Assembly (NCBI RefSeq): GCF_003752465.1
Contig: NZ_RKHJ01000001.1
Span: 496,001 to 560,000 of the forward strand
Direction of reading: 5' to 3'
DNA length: 64,000 nucleotides
Source of the DNA: Agrococcus jenensis
GTDB taxonomy: Bacteria; Actinomycetota; Actinomycetes; Actinomycetales; Microbacteriaceae
Made by a program: the position numbers and the translations under genes. Positions 50,149 to 58,602 of the stretch are shown piece after piece (position 1 is the first letter of the stretch; every line of letters begins with the position of its first letter). Under the pieces are notes generated by a model. The model made no database searches. It was not told where the DNA came from and was given only the letters and a program-made list of their open reading frames with translations.

Positions 50149-51522
50149 ATGAGCAACCACCAGCTCGACGAGCATCGCGAGTGCGACGTCGTCATCATCG
50201 GCGCAGGCGTGGCCGGCCTCTCGGCGGCGACGCGGCTGCGCGAGGCCGGGCACGAGGTCGTCGTGCTCGAGGCCCGCGACCGCGTCGGCGGCAGGCTCTG
50301 GACCCGTGAGATCGACGGCGCGATGCTCGAGATCGGCGGCCAGTGGGTCTCCCCTGACCAGTCTGCGCTGCTCGAGACCATCGATGCGCTCGGCCTCGAG
50401 ACCTTCGCCCGGTACCGCGAGGGCCAGAACGTCTACATCGCCGACGGCGGCGAGCGCGTCGAGTTCCTCGGCGAGCAGCTGCCCGTGCCGGCCGAGACCG
50501 AGGCCGAGATGGAGCGCCTGACGGTCGTGCTCGACGAGCTCGCCGCCGCGATGGACCCCGATGCACCGTGGGCGCACCCGCAGGCGCGCGAGCTCGACAC
50601 CGTGTCGTTCGAGGAGTGGCTCGAGGCGCAGACCGACGACGCGCTCGCCCGCCGCCACATCTCCCTCTTCATCGCCGAGGCGATGCTGACGAAGCCGGCG
50701 CACGCCTTCAGCGCGCTGCAGGCGGTGTTCATGGCGGCGTCCGCCGGCTCGTTCTCGAACCTCGTCGACTCGGAGTTCATCCTCGACCGCCGCGTGGTCG
50801 GCGGCCTGCAGGGCGTGCCGCTCGCGCTCGCCGCGGCGCTCGGCGACCGCGTCGTGCTCGACGCCCCCGTCCGGCGCATCGACCACGGGGCCGACGGCGT
50901 GACGGTCGTCTCCGACCGGGGCACGGTGCGCGGCAAGCGCGTCATCGTGGCGATGCCGCCGAACCTGTTCTCGCGCATCGACTACCAGCCGCCGCTCCCC
51001 CGCCGGCAGCACCAGCTGCACCAGCACCTGTCGCTCGGGCTGGTCATCAAGGTGCACGCCGTGTACGACCGGCCGTTCTGGCGCGACAAGGGGCTCTCGG
51101 GCACCGCGTTCAGCCCGTACGAGCTCGTGCATGAGGCGTACGACAACTCCAACCACGAGGACGAGAAGGGCACGCTCGTCGGCTTCGTCTCGGACGAGCA
51201 CGCCGACGAGGTCTTCGCGCTCTCGGCCGAGGAGCGCAAGCAGCGCATCCTCACGAGCCTCGTGCACTACTTCGGCGACGAGGCGGGCGAGCCGATCGTC
51301 TACTTCGAGAGCGACTGGGGCACGGAGGAGTGGACGCGCGGCGCCTACGCCGCCTCGTACGACCTCGGTGGCCTGACGCGGTACGGCGCGGATCAGCGGA
51401 CGCCCGTCGGGCCCATCCACTGGGCGTGCAGCGACTTCGCCGGGCACGGCTTCCAGCACGTCGACGGCGGCATCCGCTCGGGCTGGGCAGCGGCGAAGGA
51501 CGTGATCGCAGCACTGGCCTAG
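50149..51522 (+). CDS. Flavin monoamine oxidase (putrescine oxidase-like)
   Basis: This FAD-dependent amine oxidase of 457 residues probably oxidises putrescine or a related amine to 4-aminobutanal, H2O2 and ammonia. It has the FAD motif DVVIIGAGVAGLSAATRL near 13-30, EARDRVGGRLWT, GGQWVSPDQ, and the C-terminal FAD-binding HVDGGIRSGWAAA. The substrate is inferred from resemblance to actinobacterial putrescine oxidases and from the neighbours (agmatine deiminase, aldehyde dehydrogenase, gabT/gabD). GAAGGAGA precedes the ATG. Confidence 0.88.
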   Translation: MSNHQLDEHRECDVVIIGAGVAGLSAATRLREAGHEVVVLEARDRVGGRLWTREIDGAMLEIGGQWVSPDQSALLETIDALGLETFARYREGQNVYIADGGERVEFLGEQLPVPAETEAEMERLTVVLDELAAAMDPDAPWAHPQARELDTVSFEEWLEAQTDDALARRHISLFIAEAMLTKPAHAFSALQAVFMAASAGSFSNLVDSEFILDRRVVGGLQGVPLALAAALGDRVVLDAPVRRIDHGADGVTVVSDRGTVRGKRVIVAMPPNLFSRIDYQPPLPRRQHQLHQHLSLGLVIKVHAVYDRPFWRDKGLSGTAFSPYELVHEAYDNSNHEDEKGTLVGFVSDEHADEVFALSAEERKQRILTSLVHYFGDEAGEPIVYFESDWGTEEWTRGAYAASYDLGGLTRYGADQRTPVGPIHWACSDFAGHGFQHVDGGIRSGWAAAKDVIAALA

Positions 51523-51548
51523 CAGCACGCGATCGGAGGCCGGCGGCG

Positions 51549-52553
51549 CTACGGGCGCGGCCGGCCTTCGCGCGTGCTGGCCCGGGCGACGAGCGTCGGG
51601 CGCAGCGTGCGCAGCGCCGCGCCGGGCTCCGCACCGCTGAGCGCATCGATGAGCTCGGCCGCGCACCGAGCGCCGTGCTCCCGCTCGTGCAGGTCGAGCG
51701 CGGTCACCTGCGGCGTCAGCAGCGAGAGCGCCGGCTCGTCGACGTAGGCCGCGAGCAGCAGGTCGACCCCGACCCGGCGCCCGTCGCGCGCCGCGGCGGC
51801 CGCGACCGGGCCGGCGGTGCCGCTCGGCACGGTGAGGATCGCGTCGACCGCCGCGTCCTCGAGCAGCCTGCGCGTCGCCGCCTCCACCTCCCGGGCGTCG
51901 GGCTCGAAGCCGATGGTCGTCATGAGCGCCGGGAGGCCGCGCTCCGCGCACCAGGCTCGGTGCGCCTCCGCCACCTCTGCACCCCACGCCGTGTCGGCCG
52001 GTGGCAGCAGGGCGGCGATCCGGGCGGCGCCCGCCGCAGACAGGTGGTCGAGCAGCTCGACCGTCGCGGAGGCGTGGTCGGCGGTGACGCTCGCGACGAG
52101 CGACGGCACCGCGCGAGCGACACGCTCCCCGCTCACGACGGGCCTGCCGTCGTCGAGCAGCGCATCGACCGCCGCATCGCCGGCGGCGGCGTCGATGATG
52201 ACGAACCCGTCGACGTGCGCGGCAGCCGGCGCGTCGGCGGCGGGACGCGGGAGCAGGATGACCGACCACCCGCGCGCGTGAGCGGCGTCGACGACCCCGA
52301 ACGCGAACTCGGCGTAGTACGGCGAGGTGCCGCCGGTGCTCGGCAGCAGCAGCCCCATCGTCCGGTAGCTCGCGGTGCGGAGGCTCCGCGCGCTCGCGTT
52401 GGGCTCGTACCGCAGCTCGCGCGCGGCCTCGAGCACGCGCTCGCGCGTCGCGTCCGAGACGCCGGGCAGGCCGCGCAGCGCCATCGAGGCCGCGGCGACC
52501 GACACGCCCGTCGCCGCGGCGACGTCGCGGAGCGTCGGGCGGGCGGTGGTCAC
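51549..52553 (-). CDS. LacI-family transcriptional regulator
   Basis: This 334-residue repressor has the N-terminal HTH PTLRDVAAATGVSVAAASMALRGLPGVSDATRERV (about 6-40 in steps) with hinge YEPNASARSLRT, followed by a periplasmic-binding-protein-like domain for a small ligand. The GTG at 52553 has TAGCCT ending 6 bases upstream. It is divergent from the amidase gene, with the CTTAATCGTTTAAG site between them. The inducer is unknown. Confidence 0.92.
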   Translation of the reverse strand: MTTARPTLRDVAAATGVSVAAASMALRGLPGVSDATRERVLEAARELRYEPNASARSLRTASYRTMGLLLPSTGGTSPYYAEFAFGVVDAAHARGWSVILLPRPAADAPAAAHVDGFVIIDAAAGDAAVDALLDDGRPVVSGERVARAVPSLVASVTADHASATVELLDHLSAAGAARIAALLPPADTAWGAEVAEAHRAWCAERGLPALMTTIGFEPDAREVEAATRRLLEDAAVDAILTVPSGTAGPVAAAAARDGRRVGVDLLLAAYVDEPALSLLTPQVTALDLHEREHGARCAAELIDALSGAEPGAALRTLRPTLVARASTREGRPRP

Positions 52554-52596
52554 GCGTCGAGGCTAACCCACCGGCGGGACCCTTGCGCCGCCCGCG

Positions 52597-52610
52597 CTTA
52601 ATCGTTTAAG
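52597..52610. promoter_or_regulatory. LacI-family operator
   Basis: CTTAATCGTTTAAG is a 14-bp near-palindrome with a central CG, the typical form of LacI/GalR-family sites. It lies between the divergent lacI-type and amidase genes, and its core recurs at 47425. Confidence 0.7.
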
Positions 52611-52644
52611 GTGTCGACGACACCGCCGTCAGGAAGGTCCCGCC

Positions 52645-54405
52645 ATGCTCGCTCATCCCGACTCCGACTCCCCCTCGTCCACCCGCGCGGTCGAGGTGCA
52701 CGAGGCATCCATCGCGCAGCTGCGCGACTGGCTGGCATCCGGCGCGACCACGAGCGTCGACCTCGTGGAGGCATACCTCGCGCGCATCGCGGCCTTCGAC
52801 GAGCCCGGCAGCGCGACGGCGCTCAACGCGGTCGTCGTCCGCAACGAGCGGGCGCTCGACGAGGCGGCCGACGCCGATCGCCGCCGGGCGTCCGGCCGCA
52901 CGCTCGGGCCGCTCGACGGCATCCCCTACACCGCCAAGGACAGCTTCCTCGTGCGCGGGCTCACCGCCGCAGCCGGCAGCCCGGCCTTCGCCGACCTGGT
53001 CGCGCAGCGCGACGCGGCGACGATCGAGCGCCTGCGCGCGGCGGGCGCCATCTGCCTCGGCCTCACGAACATGCCGCCGATGGCGAACGGCGGCATGCAG
53101 CGCGGGGTCTACGGCCGAGCGGAGAGCCCCTACTCCGCGGCATACCTGACCTCGGCGTTCGCCTCCGGATCGTCGAACGGCTCGGGCACGGCGACGGCCG
53201 CGAGCCTCGCGGCCTTCGGGCTCGGCGAGGAGACCTGGTCGAGCGGTCGCGCCCCCGCCTCGTGCAACGCGCTGTGCGCCTACACGCCCTCCCGCGGCGT
53301 CATCTCGGTGCGCGGCAACTGGCCGCTCGTGCCCACGATGGACGTCGTGGTGCCGCACGCGCGCACCATGGCCGACCTGCTCGAGATCCTCGACGTGATC
53401 GTCGCCGACGACCCGGATGCTCGGGGCGACTTCTGGCGAGGGCAGCCCTGGGTGCCGATCCCGTCGGCCTCGACCGTGCGGCCCGACTCCTACCCGGCGC
53501 TCGCACCCGTCGACGCCGACGCCGCGCGGGCCGCCCTCGAGGGCAAGCGCTTCGGCGTGCCCCGCATGTACCTCGGCACCGACCCGGATGCCGGCGTCGG
53601 CGCCACCGGCATCGGCGGCCCGACCGGGCAGCGCATCGAGCCGCGCGCGAGCGTGCTCGCGCTCTGGGAGGCTGCCCGCCGCGACCTCGAGGCGGCCGGC
53701 GCGGAGGTCGTGGACGTCGACTTCCCGCTCGTCACGAACTACGAGGGCGACCGCGCCGGCGCTCCCACGATCGCCACCCGCGGGCTCGTCTCCGAGGCGT
53801 TCCTGCGGCGCGAGATCCTCGACCTCTCGGCCTGGGCGTGGCAGGACTTCCTCGCCGCGAACGCCGACCCCGCCCTCGACAGGCTCGCCGACGTCGACGG
53901 CGCCGCGATCTTCCCGCATCCTGAGGGTGCGCTCCCCGACCGCTACGAGGGCTTCGACGACGACATCGCCGACTACCCGCGGCACGTGCGCGACCACCCG
54001 GTCGGGTCGTTCGTCGAGATCCCCGAGCTCGAGCAGGGAGTGCGGGGGCTCGAGGAGACGCGCCGGATCGACCTCGAGGCGTGGATGGACGAGCTCGGGC
54101 TCGACGCGGTGGTCTTCCCCGCGATGGCGGATGTCGGGCCCGCCGATGCCGACGTCGACCAGGCCTCTGCGGCGCTCGCGTGGCGCAACGGGGTTTGGGT
54201 CGCGAACGGCAACCTCGCCATCCGCCACCTCGGCGTGCCGACCGTCACCGTGCCGATGGGGACGATGGCCGACATCGGGATGCCCGTCGGCCTCACCTTC
54301 GCCGGCCGCGGCTGGGACGACGAGGCACTGCTCCGCGTCGCAGCCGCGTTCGAGGCGACCGGCGATCGCCGGACCGCGCCGCCCCGGACGCCCGCCCTCG
54401 GCTGA
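52645..54405 (+). CDS. Amidase (amidase signature family)
   Basis: This 586-residue serine amidase has the Ser-Ser-Lys triad: K98 in PYTAKDSF, the cis-Ser in ASGSSNGSGTA near 174-182, and nucleophile S200 in GEETWSSGRAPAS. The last motif departs from the common GTDTGGSIR form but matches a known subgroup with SSGRxPAS. A long insertion between about 280 and 400 makes it bigger than the usual 450-500 residues. Near polyamine genes it might hydrolyse an N-acyl or carbamoyl amine, but this is only a guess. Probably under LacI control. Confidence 0.87.
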   Translation: MLAHPDSDSPSSTRAVEVHEASIAQLRDWLASGATTSVDLVEAYLARIAAFDEPGSATALNAVVVRNERALDEAADADRRRASGRTLGPLDGIPYTAKDSFLVRGLTAAAGSPAFADLVAQRDAATIERLRAAGAICLGLTNMPPMANGGMQRGVYGRAESPYSAAYLTSAFASGSSNGSGTATAASLAAFGLGEETWSSGRAPASCNALCAYTPSRGVISVRGNWPLVPTMDVVVPHARTMADLLEILDVIVADDPDARGDFWRGQPWVPIPSASTVRPDSYPALAPVDADAARAALEGKRFGVPRMYLGTDPDAGVGATGIGGPTGQRIEPRASVLALWEAARRDLEAAGAEVVDVDFPLVTNYEGDRAGAPTIATRGLVSEAFLRREILDLSAWAWQDFLAANADPALDRLADVDGAAIFPHPEGALPDRYEGFDDDIADYPRHVRDHPVGSFVEIPELEQGVRGLEETRRIDLEAWMDELGLDAVVFPAMADVGPADADVDQASAALAWRNGVWVANGNLAIRHLGVPTVTVPMGTMADIGMPVGLTFAGRGWDDEALLRVAAAFEATGDRRTAPPRTPALG

Positions 54406-54411
54406 GGGCGC

Positions 54412-55056
54412 TCAGGCGCGAGCGCTCGCGCCGTCGGCCGCCGCCTCGAGCGCGCCCGGCGCGAGGCCGAGCAGCCCCTCGGCCGCCCGCTTCGTGATCG
54501 CGCCCTGCGCGGCGCCGGCGCCCCAGTGGACCAGCTCGTGCGCGTTGAGGCCGTCGATCATCGCGAGCAGGTGCAGGGCAGTGCCGTCGACGTCGTCGCA
54601 CCGCAGTGCGCCGGCCTCCGCACCCGCGGTGATCGCGTCGCGGATGATCGACAGCCACTCGTCCATCCGCAGCCGCACGGCCGCGGCCAGCGCGGCGTTG
54701 TGCCGGCCGAGCGACCACGCCTGCACCCACAGCGACGTGACGTCCTGCCGCTGCGGGTCGAGCGCCGCGTCGATGAGCACGACGAGCCCCGCGGTCGCAC
54801 TCGGCTCGGCCGCGACGAGCTCGCGCACCTCGCCGATCTCCTCCGCGACGATCTCCGAGAAGGTGTCGGCGACGAGGGCGTCCATGCTCTCGACGTAGTG
54901 CGCGACGAGCGCCGACGCCATCGAGGCGCGGCCTGCGACGGCCCGCTGGGTCACGGCGTCGAGGCCCTCCTCGAGCGCGATCGCACGAGCGGTCGCCGCG
55001 ATCTCGGCTCGCCGGTCATCAGGCGACTTCCGGGTGCGTCGCGGCTTCGTCTCCAT
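54412..55056 (-). CDS. TetR-family transcriptional regulator
   Basis: This 214-residue regulator has the N-terminal HTH RRAEIAATARAIALEEGLDAVTQRAVAGRASMASALVAHYVESMDALV (motifs over about 14-60). It lies 72 bases downstream of the APC permease on the same strand and may be cotranscribed and autoregulated. Two similar palindromes, one before the permease and one before the amine oxidase, are its likely sites. The ATG at 55056 is preceded by GGGAGG at 9-base spacing. Confidence 0.88.
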   Translation of the reverse strand: METKPRRTRKSPDDRRAEIAATARAIALEEGLDAVTQRAVAGRASMASALVAHYVESMDALVADTFSEIVAEEIGEVRELVAAEPSATAGLVVLIDAALDPQRQDVTSLWVQAWSLGRHNAALAAAVRLRMDEWLSIIRDAITAGAEAGALRCDDVDGTALHLLAMIDGLNAHELVHWGAGAAQGAITKRAAEGLLGLAPGALEAAADGASARA

Positions 55057-55128
55057 GCTCCCCATCCTCCCGCAGACGACGACGCTCCGGGCCGAGGCGC
55101 AGCCTCGAGCCCGGAGCACCGTGCGGCG

Positions 55129-56772
55129 TCAGACGCGCGCCATCGGCTCGTCGTCGCCGGCCGCGGTGCCGGCGCCCTGCGCGTCGAGCACCGCGGTGTC
55201 GGGCGCATCCGGGTCGTCCACCGCGACCGGCAGCACTTCGCCGCGGAAGAAGGCGGGCGCGCGCCGGGCCTGGAGCAGCATGAGCACGACGCCGAGCACG
55301 AGGATGCCGATGCTCGCCACGAAGACGAGGCCGACGCCGTCCTGCGCCATGCCGTCGGCATCCCAGCGCGTGGCGAAGATCGCCGAGCCGGAGCCGTACG
55401 CGGGGTCGATCGAGTCGATCGCCGTCTTGCAGAAGAGCGCGAGCAGGGCGACGCCGCCGAGCAGCGGCAGCACCAGGCGCGTGAGCGCGCTCCGGACGCT
55501 GCGGAACCAGGAGCGGCGGAAGAACCAGACCGCGGCGAGGCCCGTGATGCCGTAGTAGAAGCAGACCATCATGCCGAGCGCGCTGATCGTGTCCCAGAGC
55601 GCGTTCTCGGAGAGCACCTTCATGACGGCGTAGAGCGCCATCGCGGTGATCGCCGATGCGAGGGTCGCGACCGACGGCGAGCGGAAGCGCGAGCTCACCG
55701 TGCTGAAGGTGCGCGGCATCGCGCCGTAGTGGCCCATCGCCAGGATGGTGCGCGAGGGCGAGATCATCGTCGACTGCAGCGAGGCGGCGGAGCTCAGCAG
55801 GATCGCGATCGAGATGAGGATCGCGAACGGGCCCATGATCGGCTCCGCGAGCACCGCGAAGATCGACTCCTGGTTCTCCGGGTTGCCCGCCCCGAGCCCG
55901 GTCTCGCCGACGCCGGCGTAGGCGAGCGTGGCGATGGTGACGAGCAGGTAGAGCGCCATGGTGACGACGATGGTGACGATGGCGGCGCGACCCGGCGTGC
56001 GCTTCGGGTCCTTCGCCTCCTCGTTCATGGTGACGACCGTGTCCCAGCCCCAGAAGAGGAAGATCGCGAGCGAGACGCCGGCCGACATGGCCGAGAGGCT
56101 CGACGCCGCGAGCGGGTTGAACCAGTCAGCGGTGACCGGCTGCGGGTCGAACCCGTTGCCCTGCCCGACCGCGACGAACGCCGCGATCGCGTACCAGACG
56201 AGCGCGCCGACCTGGAAGACGACCAGGCCGATCTGCACCTTCTTGGTCGCGTCGACGCCGCGGTAGCTGATCCACGCGGCGCCCGCGACGAACAGGCCGG
56301 TGATGAGGAGGTTGAGCCAGAGGATGCCGGTGAGGTCGGCGAGCGAGTCGTCGCCCGTGACCTGGGCGAGCAGGATGAAGAGGAAGTCGACGGCGACGGC
56401 GGCCAGGTTCGACAGCACCAGGATCGTCGACGCGACGAGCCCCCAGCCGGCCATCCAGCCGATCCACGGGCCGAACGCGCGGGTCGCCCAGGTGAAGCTC
56501 GTGCCCGAGTCGGGCATCGCGGCGTTGAGCTCGCGGTAGCCGAACAGCACGAAGAGCATCGGCACGAACCCGATGAGCAGCACCGCGGGCACCTGCAGAC
56601 CGACCTCGGCGACGACCGGCCCGAGCCCGGAGGTCAGCGTGTATGCGGGGGCGACCGCAGAGACGCCGATGATGGCGCCGCCGATGACGCCGACCTTCCC
56701 GATGCCCAGTCCCTTGCGCGTGACGCCGCCCTTCGGGGCGGCCTCAGCCGTGCGCTCGATCGATCTCGTCAT
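55129..56772 (-). CDS. APC-family amino acid/polyamine permease
   Basis: This 547-residue permease has about 12-13 membrane segments. The first segment has IGGAIIGVSAVAPAYTLTSGLG, and later ones include PDSGTSFTWATRAFGPWIGWMAGW and FLFWGWDTVVTMNEEAKDPKRTPGRAAI, all typical of actinobacterial APC carriers for amino acids or polyamines. Given its neighbours, putrescine or GABA is a reasonable substrate guess. The ATG at 56772 has AAGGAG 6 bases upstream. A TetR-type palindrome lies 60 bases before the start. Confidence 0.9.
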   Translation of the reverse strand: MTRSIERTAEAAPKGGVTRKGLGIGKVGVIGGAIIGVSAVAPAYTLTSGLGPVVAEVGLQVPAVLLIGFVPMLFVLFGYRELNAAMPDSGTSFTWATRAFGPWIGWMAGWGLVASTILVLSNLAAVAVDFLFILLAQVTGDDSLADLTGILWLNLLITGLFVAGAAWISYRGVDATKKVQIGLVVFQVGALVWYAIAAFVAVGQGNGFDPQPVTADWFNPLAASSLSAMSAGVSLAIFLFWGWDTVVTMNEEAKDPKRTPGRAAIVTIVVTMALYLLVTIATLAYAGVGETGLGAGNPENQESIFAVLAEPIMGPFAILISIAILLSSAASLQSTMISPSRTILAMGHYGAMPRTFSTVSSRFRSPSVATLASAITAMALYAVMKVLSENALWDTISALGMMVCFYYGITGLAAVWFFRRSWFRSVRSALTRLVLPLLGGVALLALFCKTAIDSIDPAYGSGSAIFATRWDADGMAQDGVGLVFVASIGILVLGVVLMLLQARRAPAFFRGEVLPVAVDDPDAPDTAVLDAQGAGTAAGDDEPMARV

Positions 56773-56831
56773 GGAGGCTCCTTCGCCTGCTCGTCGCCCG
56801 CGCCTCAGCGCAGCGGGCGCTCGCGCAATTG

Positions 56832-56847
56832 TTGACCATGTGGTCGA
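56832..56847. promoter_or_regulatory. TetR-type operator upstream of APC permease
   Basis: TTGACCATGTGGTCGA is a near-perfect palindrome (TTGACCA/TGGTCGA) in the divergent gap between the permease and lipoprotein genes. It closely resembles the site at 50044. Confidence 0.65.
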
Positions 56848-56959
56848 CAAGCGCAAGCCGAGCTCGCCGTTGAAGAGAGGCAGCGCGCCATGCGAGGATC
56901 CACCCGGAGCGACGAGCATCAGCGCGGCCGCCCGAGCCCGCTCGCACGAAAGGCCGCCC

Positions 56960-57412
56960 ATGCGCCGCACCCTCGCCTCGCTCACCGTCGCCGCCGCAGC
57001 CGCGATCGCCCTCACCGGCTGCGTGATCGCGCCGCCGATCCTCGACCCCTACGGCTTCGGCTTCGCGGGTGGGTACGGCCCCTACGATCCGGCCGCCGAG
57101 GACTTCGACCCGGCTGCCGAGGAGCAGTGGCAGGCCGAGAACCGCGCCATGGAGCTCGACTTCGCCGAGGAGGTCGCGCAGGAGCTGCACGAGGTCGGCT
57201 CAGCGCTGCCGCCTGCCGAGGGCGAGTCGCTCGAGGAGTTCCGGCACCTCGCGATCGGCGTGGGCTACGAGTGGTGCGACCTCCTCTACGTCGACGAGGA
57301 GCGGATCGGCGACGCCGACGAGCACGCCGCGCAGGCGCAGCGCTACGGCTGGACCACGGAGGAGTACCGCGTCGTCGTCGAGGAGGCGGAGGGCTGGCTC
57401 TGCGGGTACTGA
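56960..57412 (+). CDS. Small secreted lipoprotein, unknown function
   Basis: This 150-residue protein has a lipoprotein signal (basic MRR, hydrophobic stretch, lipobox LTGC with C21). The mature part is acidic, beginning with a Gly/Pro/Tyr-rich stretch (DPYGFGFAGGYGPYDP), then helical segments and two later cysteines (EWCDLLY and WLCGY) that could form a disulfide. The C-terminal half loosely resembles DUF732-type proteins. AAAGG precedes the ATG. It is divergent from the APC permease. Confidence 0.75.
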   Translation: MRRTLASLTVAAAAAIALTGCVIAPPILDPYGFGFAGGYGPYDPAAEDFDPAAEEQWQAENRAMELDFAEEVAQELHEVGSALPPAEGESLEEFRHLAIGVGYEWCDLLYVDEERIGDADEHAAQAQRYGWTTEEYRVVVEEAEGWLCGY

Positions 57413-57425
57413 CGCGCGCCGGGAC

Positions 57426-58154
57426 TCACCTGGACGGCTCGACCACGCACGATCCGCAGCAGGCGCCGGACGACTCCTCCGAGCGCTCCCGCTGCGCCTC
57501 GACGCCGTGGTCATGCGCGTGCTCGTGCTCGCCGAACGACGGGGCGCAGCACAGGTCACCGCGCCACGCCTCGATGCCCTCGCGGATCGCCAGTCCGGCG
57601 ACGACGAGCGCCGCGACCGAATCGGCCCACCACCAGCCGAGCAGCGAGTTGGCGAGCAGCCCGAGCAGCACGGCCGCGGAGAGGTAGGTGCACACGAGCA
57701 GCTGCTTGGCGTCCGCCTGCACGCTCGCGGAGCGGAGCTCCTTGCCCGTGCGCGTCTCGAGCCAGGCGAGCGCCGGCATGATGACGACGCTGAGCGCCGC
57801 GATCGCGATGCCGACCGGGCTGTGCTCCGGTTCCGTCACGCCCACCAGCGCCAGGACGGCGTCGACGGAGACGTACGCCGCGAGCGCGAAGAACGCGATG
57901 GCGACGACCCTCACCGTGATGCGCTCCCACCGCTCGGGATCCTTGCGGGTGAACTGCCACGCCACCGCAGCAGCCGACAGCACCTCGATGATCGAGTCGA
58001 GGCCGAACCCGATGAGCGCTGCCGACGACGCGACCGATCCGGCCCAGATCGCGATGACGGCCTCGATGACGTTGTACGAGATCGTGAAGCCGACGATCCA
58101 GCGCACGCGACGGCGCAGCCGCGCCCGGCGCTCCTCGGACAGCGTCGCGGTCAT
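57426..58154 (-). CDS. Cation diffusion facilitator-like heavy-metal exporter
   Basis: This 242-residue membrane protein has about six hydrophobic segments. SAALIGFGLDSIIEVLSAAAV near 44-64 and WWADSVAALVVAGLAI near 174-189 carry the metal-site aspartates of the CDF fold. The tail is rich in His and Cys (HEHAHDHG, then ACCGSC), fitting metal capture; the long cytoplasmic domain of normal CDFs is missing. Translation is coupled to a CmtR-like sensor (ATGA overlap), so it probably exports Cd, Pb or Zn. Confidence 0.88.
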   Translation of the reverse strand: MTATLSEERRARLRRRVRWIVGFTISYNVIEAVIAIWAGSVASSAALIGFGLDSIIEVLSAAAVAWQFTRKDPERWERITVRVVAIAFFALAAYVSVDAVLALVGVTEPEHSPVGIAIAALSVVIMPALAWLETRTGKELRSASVQADAKQLLVCTYLSAAVLLGLLANSLLGWWWADSVAALVVAGLAIREGIEAWRGDLCCAPSFGEHEHAHDHGVEAQRERSEESSGACCGSCVVEPSR

Positions 58155-58504
58155 GCCGAGTCCTCGCAGCAGCCCGGCACCTGGCAGCCGGAGCTCATGC
58201 ACGGGGCACCCTCGTCGACGGCGAGCGTGACCGCCAGCAGGGAGTCGATCGCTCGCGCGATGTGCGGGTCCGCGATCTCGTAGCGCGTCTGCCTGCCCTC
58301 GGGCTCGGCGACGACGATGCCGCAGTCCCGCAGGCACGCCAGGTGGTTCGACACGTTGGTCCGGGAGAGCTCGAGCTCGCGCGCGAGCACAGCCGGGTAG
58401 CCCGGCTGCTCGAGGAGCTGGAGCAGGATGCGTGCGCGCGTGGGATCCGCCATCGCACGCCCCAGGCGATGCATCACGTCGAGCCGAGTGGCAATGGTCA
58501 GCAT
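58151..58504 (-). CDS. ArsR/SmtB-family metal sensor, CmtR-like
   Basis: This 117-residue winged-helix repressor has C57 and C61 in HLACLRDCG of the recognition helix and C102 in the tail, the same three positions that bind Cd(II)/Pb(II) in mycobacterial CmtR. Further cysteines follow at 107, 112 and 113. It should release DNA on metal binding and allow expression of itself and the exporter downstream. ATG: TATGGT ends 6 bases upstream, and the inverted CATGTGATGACCATACAG around it (58502-58519) may be the operator. Confidence 0.93.
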   Translation of the reverse strand: MLTIATRLDVMHRLGRAMADPTRARILLQLLEQPGYPAVLARELELSRTNVSNHLACLRDCGIVVAEPEGRQTRYEIADPHIARAIDSLLAVTLAVDEGAPCMSSGCQVPGCCEDSA

Positions 58505-58602
58505 GTGATGACCATACAGTGAGCGCTGACCTGTGCGCGAGGAGGCGCGGATCCGGTGCGACCGCAGCACGACCACCTCGACACCGGGCCGCGCCCCTCG
58601 CG

